DNA of 64,000 nucleotides from Cobetia sp. cqz5-12 (lineage in GTDB: Bacteria; Pseudomonadota; Gammaproteobacteria; Pseudomonadales; Halomonadaceae): the NCBI RefSeq assembly GCF_016495405.1, contig NZ_CP044522.1, positions 3,395,638 to 3,459,637 on the forward strand. Direction: 5' to 3'. Made by a program: the position numbers and the translations under genes. Below are positions 1-8,491 of this stretch, in pieces; within the stretch, counting starts at the first letter, position 1; each line of letters opens with the position of its first letter. A model generated the notes under the pieces. It did no database searches. It was given only the letters and a program-made list of their open reading frames with translations, and was not told the origin of the DNA.

Positions 1-246
1 CGACAGCCGCCACGCACACCTGAACGATGCGCGGTATCAACCAGTCATCCGGCTTGGTGCCATAGGGTAAAGCGGCGTTGTCACAGACATAGGCCAGCGA
101 CAACTGCGGCCACTGACGGCGGATCTCGGCGGCGACGGACAAGCCGCCGACACCGGAGTCGAAGACCAGCACCGGGGCGGCGGGGGCTCCGGTCGTGACG
201 TGGGACGAACGATCGACGGAGCCGGAAGAGGCGGTGAAAGACGCCA
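1..246 (-). CDS. murI: Glutamate racemase, N-terminal part (cut by window edge)
   Basis: This frame reads 82 codons from an ATG at 246 and runs off the left edge without a stop. After a variable leader of about 25 residues it shows VFDSGVGGLSV and then YVCDNAALPYG, the N-terminal substrate-site motifs of the Asp/Glu racemase family (DSGVGG with its catalytic-side Ser, then DNxxxPYG). Glutamate racemase converts L- to D-glutamate for peptidoglycan in the cytoplasm. The second catalytic Cys region lies outside the window, so full function cannot be judged. It lies on the same strand as doeX, about 50 bases downstream. The identity rests on two motifs; an aspartate racemase of the same fold is the alternative. 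Confidence 0.75.
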
Positions 247-297
247 TGGTGAGAGTATCTCGTGCTGCATGGGAGGATGGGCGACGGGGCTGGCGCG

Positions 298-801
298 CTA
301 TTTTACCTGCTTGGTGACGATGTAGGTGAAATAGCGATCGATGCCCAACTCTGACACCAGCCAATGATCGACCAGACGCTGATAGGCATCGATGCTGGCG
401 GTCTCCAGACGCAGCAGATAGTCGACTCCCCCGCCGACGGCGACGCACTCGATCACCTCGTCCGCCTCTCGCATGGCACGCTCGAAGCGCTGGAAGCTGC
501 CGGCATCATGATGCTTGAGGTGGATCTCGACCCAGACTGGCGTGCGCGGGGCAGCCCCCGAAGCAGCGCCACCCTGCTGATCACTCAGGCGCTGCTGATT
601 GATGATGGCGGCATAGCCCTCGATGATGCCCGCTTGCTCGAGGCGCTTGACCCGCTCCCAGCACGGGCTGACCGACAGGTTGATCTCCTCGGCCAGCCGC
701 GACTTGGTGATGCGGCCATCACGTTCGAGTATCGCCAGAATCTTGAGATCGAAGGCATCCAGTTTCGGCGCTGGCAGCGAGCGGGAGGGGCTCGCGCTCA
801 T
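298..801 (-). CDS. doeX: Lrp/AsnC-family regulator of ectoine catabolism
   Basis: This 167-residue protein has an N-terminal AsnC-type winged helix (about residues 12-60, containing the family signature SVSPCWERVKRLEQAG) and a C-terminal RAM ligand-binding domain. Its start overlaps the stop of doeB by four bases (ATGA), so it is translationally coupled to doeB. In Halomonas elongata, DoeX lies beside doeAB, binds DNA near doeA and responds to the pathway intermediate N-alpha-acetyl-diaminobutyrate. The same gene order here makes that the likely role. An insert of about 15 residues rich in Gly and Ala (near residues 72-86) separates the two domains and is unusual for Lrp proteins. Confidence 0.87.
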   Translation of the reverse strand: MSASPSRSLPAPKLDAFDLKILAILERDGRITKSRLAEEINLSVSPCWERVKRLEQAGIIEGYAAIINQQRLSDQQGGAASGAAPRTPVWVEIHLKHHDAGSFQRFERAMREADEVIECVAVGGGVDYLLRLETASIDAYQRLVDHWLVSELGIDRYFTYIVTKQVK

Positions 802-1883
802 GAGGCCTCTCGCGCCAGGTCGTCCACGACTTCCGCGATCACCGCCAGGGTGTCGCCCAGACTCACCTGGGCCGGGAAGCGGCGCGCCACCAGCACGCCA
901 TCACGCTCGGCGCGATATTCCACGGCTGCCTGACCGGCACGCCCCAGCGGATAGACCCGCGCCACGCATTGCCCCGCCGTGACCTGCTCACCGAGTGCCA
1001 CGCACAGCTCCAGCAGCCCTTCATGCTCACTCTGCACGTAACAGCTGGCATCTGGCATGTCGATCAACAGCGGCGCGCCCGCCTGGCTGGCACGCTGGCG
1101 CTCGATGTCCTGATCCAGATCCGCGCGACTGCGCGCGCGCAGCACACCGCTGAAGGCGAGGAAATTGTCGACGCCACGGTCGGCGATCGCCTGGCGCTCC
1201 GGCGTGGTCGAACCACCACCGCCCAGCTCCGTGGTGACGAAGACCTTGCCCTGACGCTCCACCGCGGTGTCGTAGAGTGCCTCGGCGTCCAGCTCGAACA
1301 TCATCATCGCCGAGGGCGCCCCGAAGGCCAGCGCCCCGGCCAGGCTCTCGGCTTCCTGCAGGCGACACTGCTCGACGCCCAGCGACTCCTCGAGATAGTC
1401 GAGACGGTGCGCGGCCGCGAACGGCAGGATATCCAGGGTGCGACCGCCGGAATGCAGGTCCAGCGCATAGTCGCACTGCGGTACCAGCACCCGTGTGAAA
1501 TAATCGGCGATCTGTTCGGTCGGGCCGCCGGTGGGGCTGCCGGGGAAGCTGCGATTGAGATTGCCGCCATCGAGAGGCGAGCAACGCCGCCCGGCCTTGG
1601 CCGCCAGCGCATTCATGGTCGGCACGATGATGACGCGACCCTTGACGTCCTCAGGCGTGAGACGCGCCGCCAGCTTGTAGAGCGCGGTGATGCCTTCGTA
1701 CTCATCGCCATGGTTGCCGCCGGTCAGCAATACCGTCGGCCCCTCACCATTGGCGATCACGCTGATCGGGGTCATCACCGCACCCCACGCCGACTCGTCA
1801 GTCGAGATAGGCAGCTTGAAGAAACCGTGCTGAACGCCATCGGCGAACAGATCGATGGTCAGACTGACGGGGGACTCTCGCAT
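798..1883 (-). CDS. doeB: N-alpha-acetyl-L-2,4-diaminobutyrate deacetylase DoeB
   Basis: A 361-residue member of the succinylglutamate desuccinylase/aspartoacylase (M14-like) zinc family. The expected zinc ligands are visible: GGNHGDE gives His58 and Glu61, and DLHSGG gives His144. An Arg/Asn substrate patch (GGNLNRSFPG) lies near residue 110. In the ectoine pathway DoeB removes acetate from N-alpha-acetyl-L-2,4-diaminobutyrate to give diaminobutyrate. The ATG at 1883 follows an AAGGAG box by seven bases. It lies between doeA upstream and doeX downstream on one strand, which separates it from AstE, the other member of this family in the window (54714). Confidence 0.9.
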   Translation of the reverse strand: MRESPVSLTIDLFADGVQHGFFKLPISTDESAWGAVMTPISVIANGEGPTVLLTGGNHGDEYEGITALYKLAARLTPEDVKGRVIIVPTMNALAAKAGRRCSPLDGGNLNRSFPGSPTGGPTEQIADYFTRVLVPQCDYALDLHSGGRTLDILPFAAAHRLDYLEESLGVEQCRLQEAESLAGALAFGAPSAMMMFELDAEALYDTAVERQGKVFVTTELGGGGSTTPERQAIADRGVDNFLAFSGVLRARSRADLDQDIERQRASQAGAPLLIDMPDASCYVQSEHEGLLELCVALGEQVTAGQCVARVYPLGRAGQAAVEYRAERDGVLVARRFPAQVSLGDTLAVIAEVVDDLAREAS

Positions 1884-1928
1884 GACACCACTCCTTGTTA
1901 TGGCGGGCTGCTGACACTTGTCGGCAGG

Positions 1929-3239
1929 CTATTTGACGAACAGCTGGCGCGGCACATCACACAGCGGCTCGGCACCGTTTTCCGTGATCAGGATCGACTC
2001 GGTGATCTCGAGCCCCCAGTCGTCCATCCACATGCCGGGCATAAAGTGGAAGGTCATGCCCGGTTCCAGCACGGTCTCGTCACTAGGGCGCAGACTCATG
2101 GTGCGCTCACCCCAGTCCGGCGGATAGCTGATGCCGATGGGATAGCCGCAGCGTGCGCCGCCACGGTCGAAGCCGTACTTGTCCATCGCCGCGCCCAGCG
2201 CCAGGGCGATGTCACAGCAGCGATTGCCGGGCTTGGCGATAGCCAGGCCACTTTCGATACCTTCCAGCAACGCCGACTCACCACGCACGAAATCGCGTGG
2301 CGGACGCCCCAGAAAGACGGTGCGTGAGAGCGGTGCGTGATAGCGCTTGTAGCAGCCGGCAATCTCGAAGAAGGTGCCCTCGCCTTCACGAAATGGCGTG
2401 TCATCCCAGGTCAGGTGCGGCGCAGCGGCATCACTGCCGGTCGGCAGCAATGGCACGATTGCCGGATAGTCACCACCGAGAATCTCGCCATTCGGTCCGA
2501 CCACACCCTCGACGCCGACCCGATAGATCTCCGCGACCAGCGCACTCTTGGGCAAGCCCGGTTCGATCATCTCCAGAATGCGCGAATGCATGCGCTCGAC
2601 GATGCGCCCGGCCACGCGCATGTAGGCAATTTCCTGCTCGGACTTGATTGCCCGACACCAGTTGACCAGCGAGTTGGCATCCACCAGCCGCGCGTGGGGC
2701 AGCTCCTTGACCAGCGCCAGATGCGCCCGCGCCGAATAGTAATAGTTGTCGAGCTCGACCCCGACGACCCCGTCGTGCCAGCCACGCTGCGGCAGGATCG
2801 ACTGGGCGAGAAACTCCATCGGGTGCATGTCCGGATTCTGCACGTAGTAATCCGGATACCACAGGATGTTGTCCTCACCCATCCAGCAGGTACGCAGCGC
2901 GCCGTTGCCGTCCTGACGACGCCCATACCAGACCGGCTCACCGGAAAGCCCCAGCAGCACGCATTGGTGCACATAGAAGGACCAGCCGTCATAGCCGGTC
3001 AACCAGGCCATGTTGGAGGGGTCGGAAATCACCATCACATCGATACCGGCGCGCGCCATGGCTTCACGCACCCGCTGGATGCGCGCGCGATACTCGCCGA
3101 TGGTGAAGGCCTGGCGGCCAGCGGACAGCGCGCGTGGCGTCCAGTCACTCTCGGTGGCCGGTGCCTCGCTGCTGGGCAAGGTGGCCAGGCCAGCGAAGGC
3201 TGGCTGGGGCGCACCAATATGGGGCGGGAATTGACTCAT
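1929..3239 (-). CDS. doeA: Ectoine hydrolase DoeA
   Basis: A creatinase/M24 pita-bread protein of 436 residues. The N-terminal creatinase-like domain contains a GIDVMVISDPSNMAWLTGYD stretch and the C-terminal catalytic domain contains FFEIAGCYKRYHAPLSRT. DoeA opens the ectoine ring to N-acetyl-diaminobutyrate, the first step of ectoine degradation, in the cytoplasm. I placed the start at 3239 because AAGGAG lies eight bases upstream. The open frame extends 71 codons further upstream but without a ribosome site. The chosen start still leaves about 35 residues before the first conserved block, so the protein is longer than the roughly 400 residues usual for DoeA. doeB follows after 45 bases, so doeA-doeB-doeX form an operon. 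Confidence 0.9.
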   Translation of the reverse strand: MSQFPPHIGAPQPAFAGLATLPSSEAPATESDWTPRALSAGRQAFTIGEYRARIQRVREAMARAGIDVMVISDPSNMAWLTGYDGWSFYVHQCVLLGLSGEPVWYGRRQDGNGALRTCWMGEDNILWYPDYYVQNPDMHPMEFLAQSILPQRGWHDGVVGVELDNYYYSARAHLALVKELPHARLVDANSLVNWCRAIKSEQEIAYMRVAGRIVERMHSRILEMIEPGLPKSALVAEIYRVGVEGVVGPNGEILGGDYPAIVPLLPTGSDAAAPHLTWDDTPFREGEGTFFEIAGCYKRYHAPLSRTVFLGRPPRDFVRGESALLEGIESGLAIAKPGNRCCDIALALGAAMDKYGFDRGGARCGYPIGISYPPDWGERTMSLRPSDETVLEPGMTFHFMPGMWMDDWGLEITESILITENGAEPLCDVPRQLFVK

Positions 3240-3683
3240 GCAGCGCTCCTTTTCGATCAGGCCTTGAGGCAAGCAGCACGTTGGGGCGGAGCCAGTGGCC
3301 ATACGCAGGGCCAGGCAGCGGGTGACCGACCTGCCAGCCGCACCGGGCTGACAATGCCTGCCTGCGCCGCGAGCGAACGATGCGCTCTGCGGGTCGGCAG
3401 GGTCGGCGTACATGCGTACATCCGAATTCCCCTCTGGATTCGAGTCTGTCACTCTGCCAACAACGGGTCAAAGGACGACTCTGGCACTGTCGCCCTTCGC
3501 TTGTGCCCTTGCAAGGCCTGCGCCATTGCCGCCCGTGAGCAGGCCATGCTCTCGCGGCAGTCGCGCATGGCGAGGTGACAACACCAGCCCCTTTGAATAG
3601 AGCCACGAACAGCGCCTGCGTACAGACCAGGACAGTTCAGTAATCCCGCCCCGCCACCCAGCGTCCCTGAAGAGGAGAACAGC
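3240..3683. promoter_or_regulatory. Divergent control region between doeA and ghrA
   Basis: These 444 bases separate the two divergent genes. Frames here are antisense or upstream extensions without initiation signals. The one clear repeat is CGTACAT, present twice (3407-3413 and 3415-3421) with an eight-base period, which also makes a GTAC-N4-GTAC inverted repeat. It lies about 170 bases upstream of doeA and could be a regulator site, for DoeX or another protein. No convincing -35/-10 pair was found by eye. Confidence 0.35.
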
Positions 3684-4688
3684 ATGCGAATACTGGTACA
3701 TCATGAACGCGCCGAACGTTGGTGCGATGCTCTGCGTCAGCGCCTGTGCGATGCCGCCGACGCCAAGGGGTCGCGGCAACGTGAGTCGTCGGAACCGTCA
3801 TCAAAACACGCGCCGCTGGAAATCGTTGCCGATGACGGCGAGATGCTGGGCGACGTGCTGGTGGTGTGGGCACCGCCTGCCGCGCTGTTCGAGCGCCACC
3901 GCGATCATGACGTCAAGGCGATCCTCAATCTGGGCGCGGGCGTCGACAGCCTGCTCGACAACCCGGCACTGCCTGACGATGTGCCAGTGCTCAAGCTGAG
4001 CGATGCCGGCATGGCCAGCCACATGCTGGATTACGTGCGCTATGGCCTGCTGCACTTTCGGCGTGATTTCGACCGTTACGCCAGACAGCAGGCGGACACC
4101 CAGTGGGCCCCGCACCGCGTGGTGCGCGCCCATCAGTACCCGGTGGCGGTACTCGGGCTCGGCGCCATCGGCAGCCAGATCGCCGAATCATTGGCGGCAG
4201 ACGGCTATCCGGTACATGGCTTCAGCCGCAGCGCCCATACATTGCAGGGCGTGACCTGCCACCATGAAAGCGGCGCCGGCGGCCGCTCGCTCAAGCAAGT
4301 GCTGGGTGACGAGTCGCTCGGTCTCAAGGCGGTGATCAACCTGTTGCCCAATACGCCGGCCACGAGAGACGTGCTGAACGCCGACGTCTTCCGGGCTCTG
4401 CCCGACGACGCCGTGCTGATCAATCCGGGGCGTGGCAGCAGCGTGGTCGAGAAAGATCTGGTCGCGGCGCTCGAGGAAGGCAAGCTCAGGGGCGCCCTGC
4501 TCGATGTCTTCCAGCACGAGCCACTGGCCGAGGACAGCCCGCTGTGGCACCAGCCGCGCGTGATCATCACGCCGCATGCCGCCGCGCCGACCCCGGTGGC
4601 CGAGGCCGCCGACCAGCTGGCCGACAACATTCGCCGCATTCAGCGAGGTGAAGTGCTGACCGGCATCAGCCGCGAGCACGGGTATTGA
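3684..4688 (+). CDS. ghrA: 2-hydroxyacid dehydrogenase, glyoxylate/hydroxypyruvate reductase A type
   Basis: A 334-residue NAD(P)-dependent D-2-hydroxyacid dehydrogenase. The nucleotide-binding loop GLGAIGSQ lies near residues 158-165. The catalytic Arg is in INPGRGS, the Glu in DVFQHEP and the His in ITPHAAAP, the usual order for the family. The compact N-terminus and the LLPNTPATRDV block resemble E. coli GhrA, which reduces glyoxylate and hydroxypyruvate using NADPH. The start follows GAAGAGGAG closely. It is divergent from doeA and convergent with decR, with no obvious functional link to either. The exact substrate is inferred from family resemblance only. Confidence 0.8.
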   Translation: MRILVHHERAERWCDALRQRLCDAADAKGSRQRESSEPSSKHAPLEIVADDGEMLGDVLVVWAPPAALFERHRDHDVKAILNLGAGVDSLLDNPALPDDVPVLKLSDAGMASHMLDYVRYGLLHFRRDFDRYARQQADTQWAPHRVVRAHQYPVAVLGLGAIGSQIAESLAADGYPVHGFSRSAHTLQGVTCHHESGAGGRSLKQVLGDESLGLKAVINLLPNTPATRDVLNADVFRALPDDAVLINPGRGSSVVEKDLVAALEEGKLRGALLDVFQHEPLAEDSPLWHQPRVIITPHAAAPTPVAEAADQLADNIRRIQRGEVLTGISREHGY

Positions 4689-4741
4689 GCGCGCTGGCGC
4701 GCGGTGCTCAACCGGCGATAGACGTCACCGCCTGACGGCCA

Positions 4742-5209
4742 TCACAGCGGCAGTGCGGTGGTCGTCTTGATGCGCTCCATCGCGAAGCGGGCCGACACGT
4801 CGCTCAGCTCGTCGATGGTATTGACCAGCCGCTTGTAGACGCGGTCGTAGGCATTCATGTCCTCGACCTGCACCTTGAGGAGGTAGTCGTAGTCACCAGC
4901 CATGCGATAGAACTCGGTGACTTCCTCGATCTCCTCGACGATGGCCACGAAACGCTCGAACCAGGCCCGCGAGTGATCGCGGGTCTTGAGCTGCACGAAG
5001 GCCGTCAGCCCCATGCCGATCAGCTCCGCATTCAGCAACGCCACCCGTGCGGTGATCACGCCACACTCTTCCAGGCGCTTGAGGCGCTTCCAGCAGGGAG
5101 ACGTGGTCAGATGCACGGCTTCCGCCAGCGCCGCCAGCGACAGGCTGGCATCGCGCTGCAGCAGCCGCAGCAGGGCGCGGTCCGTGGCATCGAGCACTAT
5201 TTTCTCCAT
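4742..5209 (-). CDS. decR: Lrp/AsnC-family regulator, DecR (CyuR/YbaO)-like
   Basis: A 155-residue Lrp-type protein: winged helix (residues 5-55, with [18 protein letters not shown]) and RAM domain. The sequence runs closely parallel to E. coli DecR (YbaO), notably in [24 protein letters not shown] and YKRLVN, and in the C-terminal FAMERIK. DecR activates cysteine detoxification genes in response to L-cysteine. The gene lies back-to-back with a PLP-dependent cysteine-desulfhydrase-like enzyme, which fits that role. I chose the ATG at 5209, preceded by a GAGGTGAGGG purine run. A longer frame reaches 5425 but would cover the divergent promoter. Confidence 0.82.
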   Translation of the reverse strand: MEKIVLDATDRALLRLLQRDASLSLAALAEAVHLTTSPCWKRLKRLEECGVITARVALLNAELIGMGLTAFVQLKTRDHSRAWFERFVAIVEEIEEVTEFYRMAGDYDYLLKVQVEDMNAYDRVYKRLVNTIDELSDVSARFAMERIKTTTALPL

Positions 5210-5329
5210 TACCCTCACCTCGCAATGAATTCTTGCCATGAAACATGGCTCACGCCATGCATACTGGCAAGTTTTGCTTGGCGGCTGGTCGTACCATGAA
5301 AGCTCCTTCCTGCGACCGGAACCGCCGCC

Positions 5330-6541
5330 ATGACGATCACTGCCTCCCCTTCGACAGCACCTTTCATGGCGGCCACCGACGCCAGTACGCTCACAGCTAC
5401 GCCCCCAGAACAGTACGCCCCGCATGCGACTCAGCGTGAATCATGGCGCCAACGCAGCCTCGCCAGGCTTGCGACCTTGAAAGCCGCCACTCCGGTGACC
5501 CCGCTGTTGGAACTCAGCCTGCGCGGACTGGGCGAGGCGCGCATCCTGATCAAGGACGAGCGGGCGCATGCCAGCGGCTCGCTCAAGCATCGCCTGGCGA
5601 TGTCGCTGTTCGAGCAGGCCCTGCTGAAGGATTGGCTCACACCCGGCTGTCCGGTGATCGAAGCCTCCTCGGGCTCCACGGCGGTCTCCGAGGCGTGGCT
5701 GGCACGCCGGCTGGGGCTTCAATTCATTGCCGTGGTGCCCAGGGGCACCGCCTTTTACAAGCAGGAAGCGATTCGTGGCGAGGGCGGGCGCGTGGTGGAA
5801 ATCGAAGACTCCGCTCGGCTTTGCCAGCATGCGCAGGCGCTTGCCGATGACAGCGGCGGTCACTTCATCAACCAGTTCCGCCATGCCGCTACTGCCGGTG
5901 ACAGGGCAAGCGACGGGGCAAGCGATACGAGCCTGCCTGGGGAGTGTCTGGCACAGATCGCCGCACGTGAGCTGCCCGAGCTGCAGGCGGTATTTCTCGG
6001 CGCCGGCACCGGCGGCAGCGCCGCCAGCTTCGCGCGTCATCTGCGCCATCTGCATCAGGCAGGACATCGTGCCCGCGTGATCGGCGTGGACCCCGAGCAC
6101 TCCGTCTATCACGCCTGCTGGCAGCACCATCGTGCCCACGGCACCCGTACGACCCGCCTGCCCGCCCCGCAGGCGGCCAACCCCATCGAAGGCATCGGAC
6201 GCCCCTGCGTGCTAGAGGCATTCGACCCCGCGCATTTCGATGACTACCGACGCATCGCGGATGCGCGCAGTCAGGCGGCCGCGCTATGGCTGGCCGAGCA
6301 TGCCGGGCTTGAAGTCGGCCCCTCCACCGGCACCGCCTTCGCGGGGCTGCTCGAGAGTCTGGCGCTCAGGCGCGCTCGCGGTGAGTCGCTGGCCGGCAGC
6401 TGGTTGCTGCTGGCCTGTGATCACGCCGAGCGGTATGCCACCACGCTGGGCGATCCCGCATGGCGAGCCGCCCAGCAATCGCGACTCGCCCCGCAGCGGG
6501 CCTGGATCGAGGCGTTTGCCCATAGAAACGACGGGGCCTGA
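5330..6541 (+). CDS. PLP-dependent cysteine synthase-family enzyme, probable L-cysteine desulfhydrase
   Basis: A 403-residue fold-type II PLP enzyme. The PLP lysine lies in SGSLKHRLA (Lys86). The substrate loop is [13 protein letters not shown], the phosphate-binding loop is [14 protein letters not shown], and GPSTGTAF probably contacts the PLP ring nitrogen. The loop FINQFRHA replaces the usual cysteine-synthase YxNQF. This pattern and the extended N-terminus fit the Cds1-like cysteine desulfhydrase branch (cysteine to pyruvate, ammonia and sulfide) better than CysK or CysM. Divergent orientation from decR supports a cysteine-detoxification role. True cysteine synthase or another beta-replacement activity cannot be excluded. 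Confidence 0.75.
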   Translation: MTITASPSTAPFMAATDASTLTATPPEQYAPHATQRESWRQRSLARLATLKAATPVTPLLELSLRGLGEARILIKDERAHASGSLKHRLAMSLFEQALLKDWLTPGCPVIEASSGSTAVSEAWLARRLGLQFIAVVPRGTAFYKQEAIRGEGGRVVEIEDSARLCQHAQALADDSGGHFINQFRHAATAGDRASDGASDTSLPGECLAQIAARELPELQAVFLGAGTGGSAASFARHLRHLHQAGHRARVIGVDPEHSVYHACWQHHRAHGTRTTRLPAPQAANPIEGIGRPCVLEAFDPAHFDDYRRIADARSQAAALWLAEHAGLEVGPSTGTAFAGLLESLALRRARGESLAGSWLLLACDHAERYATTLGDPAWRAAQQSRLAPQRAWIEAFAHRNDGA

Positions 6542-6545
6542 AACG

Positions 6546-6575
6546 ACGACACCCCGCCGGGTGGCAGGGTGTCGT
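6546..6575. terminator. Hairpin between convergent genes
   Basis: ACGACACCC (6546-6554) pairs with GGGTGTCGT (6567-6575) around a GC-rich loop, just after the PLP-enzyme stop and before the 3' end of the DJ-1 gene. There is no T-run on either strand, so it may be a weak or shared terminator. Confidence 0.45.
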
Positions 6576-6615
6576 AAGGCAAAGCCGATGTGACGGCGTG
6601 GCTAGCAGGAATGCA

Positions 6616-7176
6616 TCACACCAGCAGCGCCTGGAACTGACGCAGCCATTCCGGATGCGCCGGCCAGGCCGGTGCGGTCACCAGCTTGCCGGAGGTCACG
6701 GCGTCGGTCACTTCCAGCGACACGAACTCACCGCCCGCCAGCTTCACCTCAGGGGCGCAGGCCGGATAGGCGCTGACGCGATGGCCTTCCAGCGACATGG
6801 CGGCGGCCAAGAGCTGCGGACCATGACAGACGGCGGCGATGGGCTTGTCGGCCTCGACGAAGTGACGCACCATCGTCAGCACACGCTCATCCAGACGCAG
6901 ATACTCGGGGGCACGGCCACCGGGGATCAGCAGCGCGTCGTAACTCTCGACGGCGATCTCGGCGAAGCTGGCGTTGAGCGCGAAGTTGTGGCCCGGCTTC
7001 TCGGTATAGGTCTGGTCGCCCTCGAAGTCATGGATGGCGGTCTTGACGATATCGCCTTCCGTCTTGTCCGGGCAGACGACATCCACGCGATGCCCCATCG
7101 CCTGCAGCGCCTGGAACGGCACCATCAGCTCATAATCTTCTACAAAATCCCCGGCAATGATGACAATGCTGGCCAT
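6616..7176 (-). CDS. DJ-1/PfpI family protein
   Basis: A 186-residue flavodoxin-like protein with the DJ-1/PfpI nucleophile elbow AAVCHGP (Cys117-His118) and an upstream acidic residue in FVEDYE. Members related to YhbO and PfpI are reported as stress proteins with deglycase or glyoxalase-like activity. The C-terminal [13 protein letters not shown] and the [11 protein letters not shown] start match that branch better than human DJ-1. The ATG at 7176 follows AGGAGA by six bases. It is transcribed alone, facing the PLP-enzyme gene. The substrate cannot be read from the sequence. Confidence 0.85.
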   Translation of the reverse strand: MASIVIIAGDFVEDYELMVPFQALQAMGHRVDVVCPDKTEGDIVKTAIHDFEGDQTYTEKPGHNFALNASFAEIAVESYDALLIPGGRAPEYLRLDERVLTMVRHFVEADKPIAAVCHGPQLLAAAMSLEGHRVSAYPACAPEVKLAGGEFVSLEVTDAVTSGKLVTAPAWPAHPEWLRQFQALLV

Positions 7177-7432
7177 GATGATCTCCTGATTGGACCCAAC
7201 GTCTAGGTACGCGCCGCGCGCGGCGGAAGGACAAGGCTGTTACAGAGTACCTATCCATTGCACATGAGCAAGCGCTGAAATATCGTCGTGACCGCCTGAC
7301 GGGCGTTGGCTTGATTGTGGATCGCCTCAACATCATTACATCATCATGTACAGTCGCTCTGCCCCGTCGCTGCCTGACCGCTCGACACCCCATCCACAGG
7401 CCACGGCTCCAGTGCCGATCTCGGGAGTCACC

Positions 7433-8296
7433 ATGACCCTGCCATCTTCCGCCTTGTCTCACGTCTCTCAAGCCCCCACGTGTCGCGACGCTTGCACCGC
7501 CACACGCGCTGATCGGCCCTCGGCATGGCAGCGACTGTGCCGCGCAGGTCTGGGGGCGCTCCTGCTGCTGGCGGGCAGTGCACAAGCGGCCAGCGATGAG
7601 GCCGCTGTCAGCCCGGAGGCGCCCCTGGCGCCTGTCGCCAGCATCGCGCCGGTGCCCTTCACCGCCCACTACACCTTGGTGCTGGAAGGCTGGCCGGACG
7701 TGCCCATCACCCAGCGCGTCAGCCAGAGCGGCGAGCTGTACATCGCCAGCATGGAGGCCTCCATCAAGGTCGCCAGTGGCTATGAGCAGGGCCGCTTCAC
7801 GCTCGCGGAGGATCGCCTGCTGCCCGAGGGCTATCGTTCCGGCTATCGGCTGGCCGGCATCGGCAAGGACTACAACCGGGAAGCACCGGAGCCAGGCGAT
7901 ACCCGCCTGCCTGACCGTCAGAGCCTGCTGGTACTGCTGAGCCAGCAGGTTGACAGCCAATGGAGCGAGCAGGCCTGTCTGGCCGCGACGCCCTGCTCAC
8001 TGGACTATCTCGACCACAAGGGTCGCCAGCGCACCCTGATGTACGAGATCCAGGGCCAGGAAACGCGCCAGGCGGCACAGCGCACCTTCCGCACCCTGCG
8101 CATCGAGGCGTGGCGCAAGCATCGTGAGCACAAGCACTACCGTATCTGGCTGGCGCCGCGCTGGCCGGGCCTGATGGTCGGCCTCGATTACCTCGACTAC
8201 GAAGACGTCATGGACAAGGACGGCAACCGCCACGGCGAGGTACCGCCGCGCTCGGCCCATCTGACCCTCAACCAGCTGAGCAGCGCCCGCCAGTGA
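7433..8296 (+). CDS. DUF3108 domain periplasmic protein
   Basis: A predicted exported protein of 287 residues. A hydrophobic segment ending LLLLAGSAQAAS, about residues 40-55, looks like a signal peptide with an AXA cleavage site, preceded by a long basic N-region. The mature part contains the FTAHYTLVLEG opening strand and the LEGYRSGYRLAG-like hairpins of DUF3108, a beta-rich domain of unknown function seen in many proteobacterial envelopes. The start at 7433 was chosen because GGGAG lies just upstream; the frame opens 29 codons earlier without a ribosome site. It stands alone upstream of lysO. No catalytic residues can be assigned. Confidence 0.72.
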   Translation: MTLPSSALSHVSQAPTCRDACTATRADRPSAWQRLCRAGLGALLLLAGSAQAASDEAAVSPEAPLAPVASIAPVPFTAHYTLVLEGWPDVPITQRVSQSGELYIASMEASIKVASGYEQGRFTLAEDRLLPEGYRSGYRLAGIGKDYNREAPEPGDTRLPDRQSLLVLLSQQVDSQWSEQACLAATPCSLDYLDHKGRQRTLMYEIQGQETRQAAQRTFRTLRIEAWRKHREHKHYRIWLAPRWPGLMVGLDYLDYEDVMDKDGNRHGEVPPRSAHLTLNQLSSARQ

Positions 8297-8328
8297 TGAC
8301 AGCTCCCACCTCTGAAGCGGCTGATCAT

Positions 8329-8437
8329 AAGCCCCGCTGATACGTCATCAGCAAGTCTCTCGCGCAATGGTGCTAGCGGGGTTATCCAGACTCCACGCCA
8401 ACCGATATAGTAAGGCCCTTCGGCGGTATTCACCGCC
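8329..8437 (+). promoter_or_regulatory. Structured leader upstream of lysO
   Basis: Three nested or consecutive pairings lie in the 195 bases before lysO. AGCCCCGCT (8330-8338) faces AGCGGGG (8375-8381) as a closing stem. Inside it GCTGAT pairs with ATCAGC around ACGTC. Then GGCGGT pairs with ACCGCC (8422-8437) around ATTC. No T-run follows the outer stem, so it does not look like a plain terminator of the preceding gene. It could be a lysine-responsive or other cis-acting leader, but I do not recognise the lysine-riboswitch core here. Confidence 0.3.
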
Positions 8438-8491
8438 AATCAATCACTTGCGCCACCCCTGTTGTCCGGGTGGTAACGCCAGGGAAGGGTC

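Noticed and set aside
969..2327. Plus-strand open frame of 452 codons opposite doeB and doeA
   Set aside because: It is antisense to two recognised enzymes, has no domain I know, and reflects the lack of stops in high-GC third positions.
8329..8437. Known lysine riboswitch upstream of lysO
   Set aside because: The conserved core sequences of the lysine riboswitch were not recognised; only generic stems are visible.
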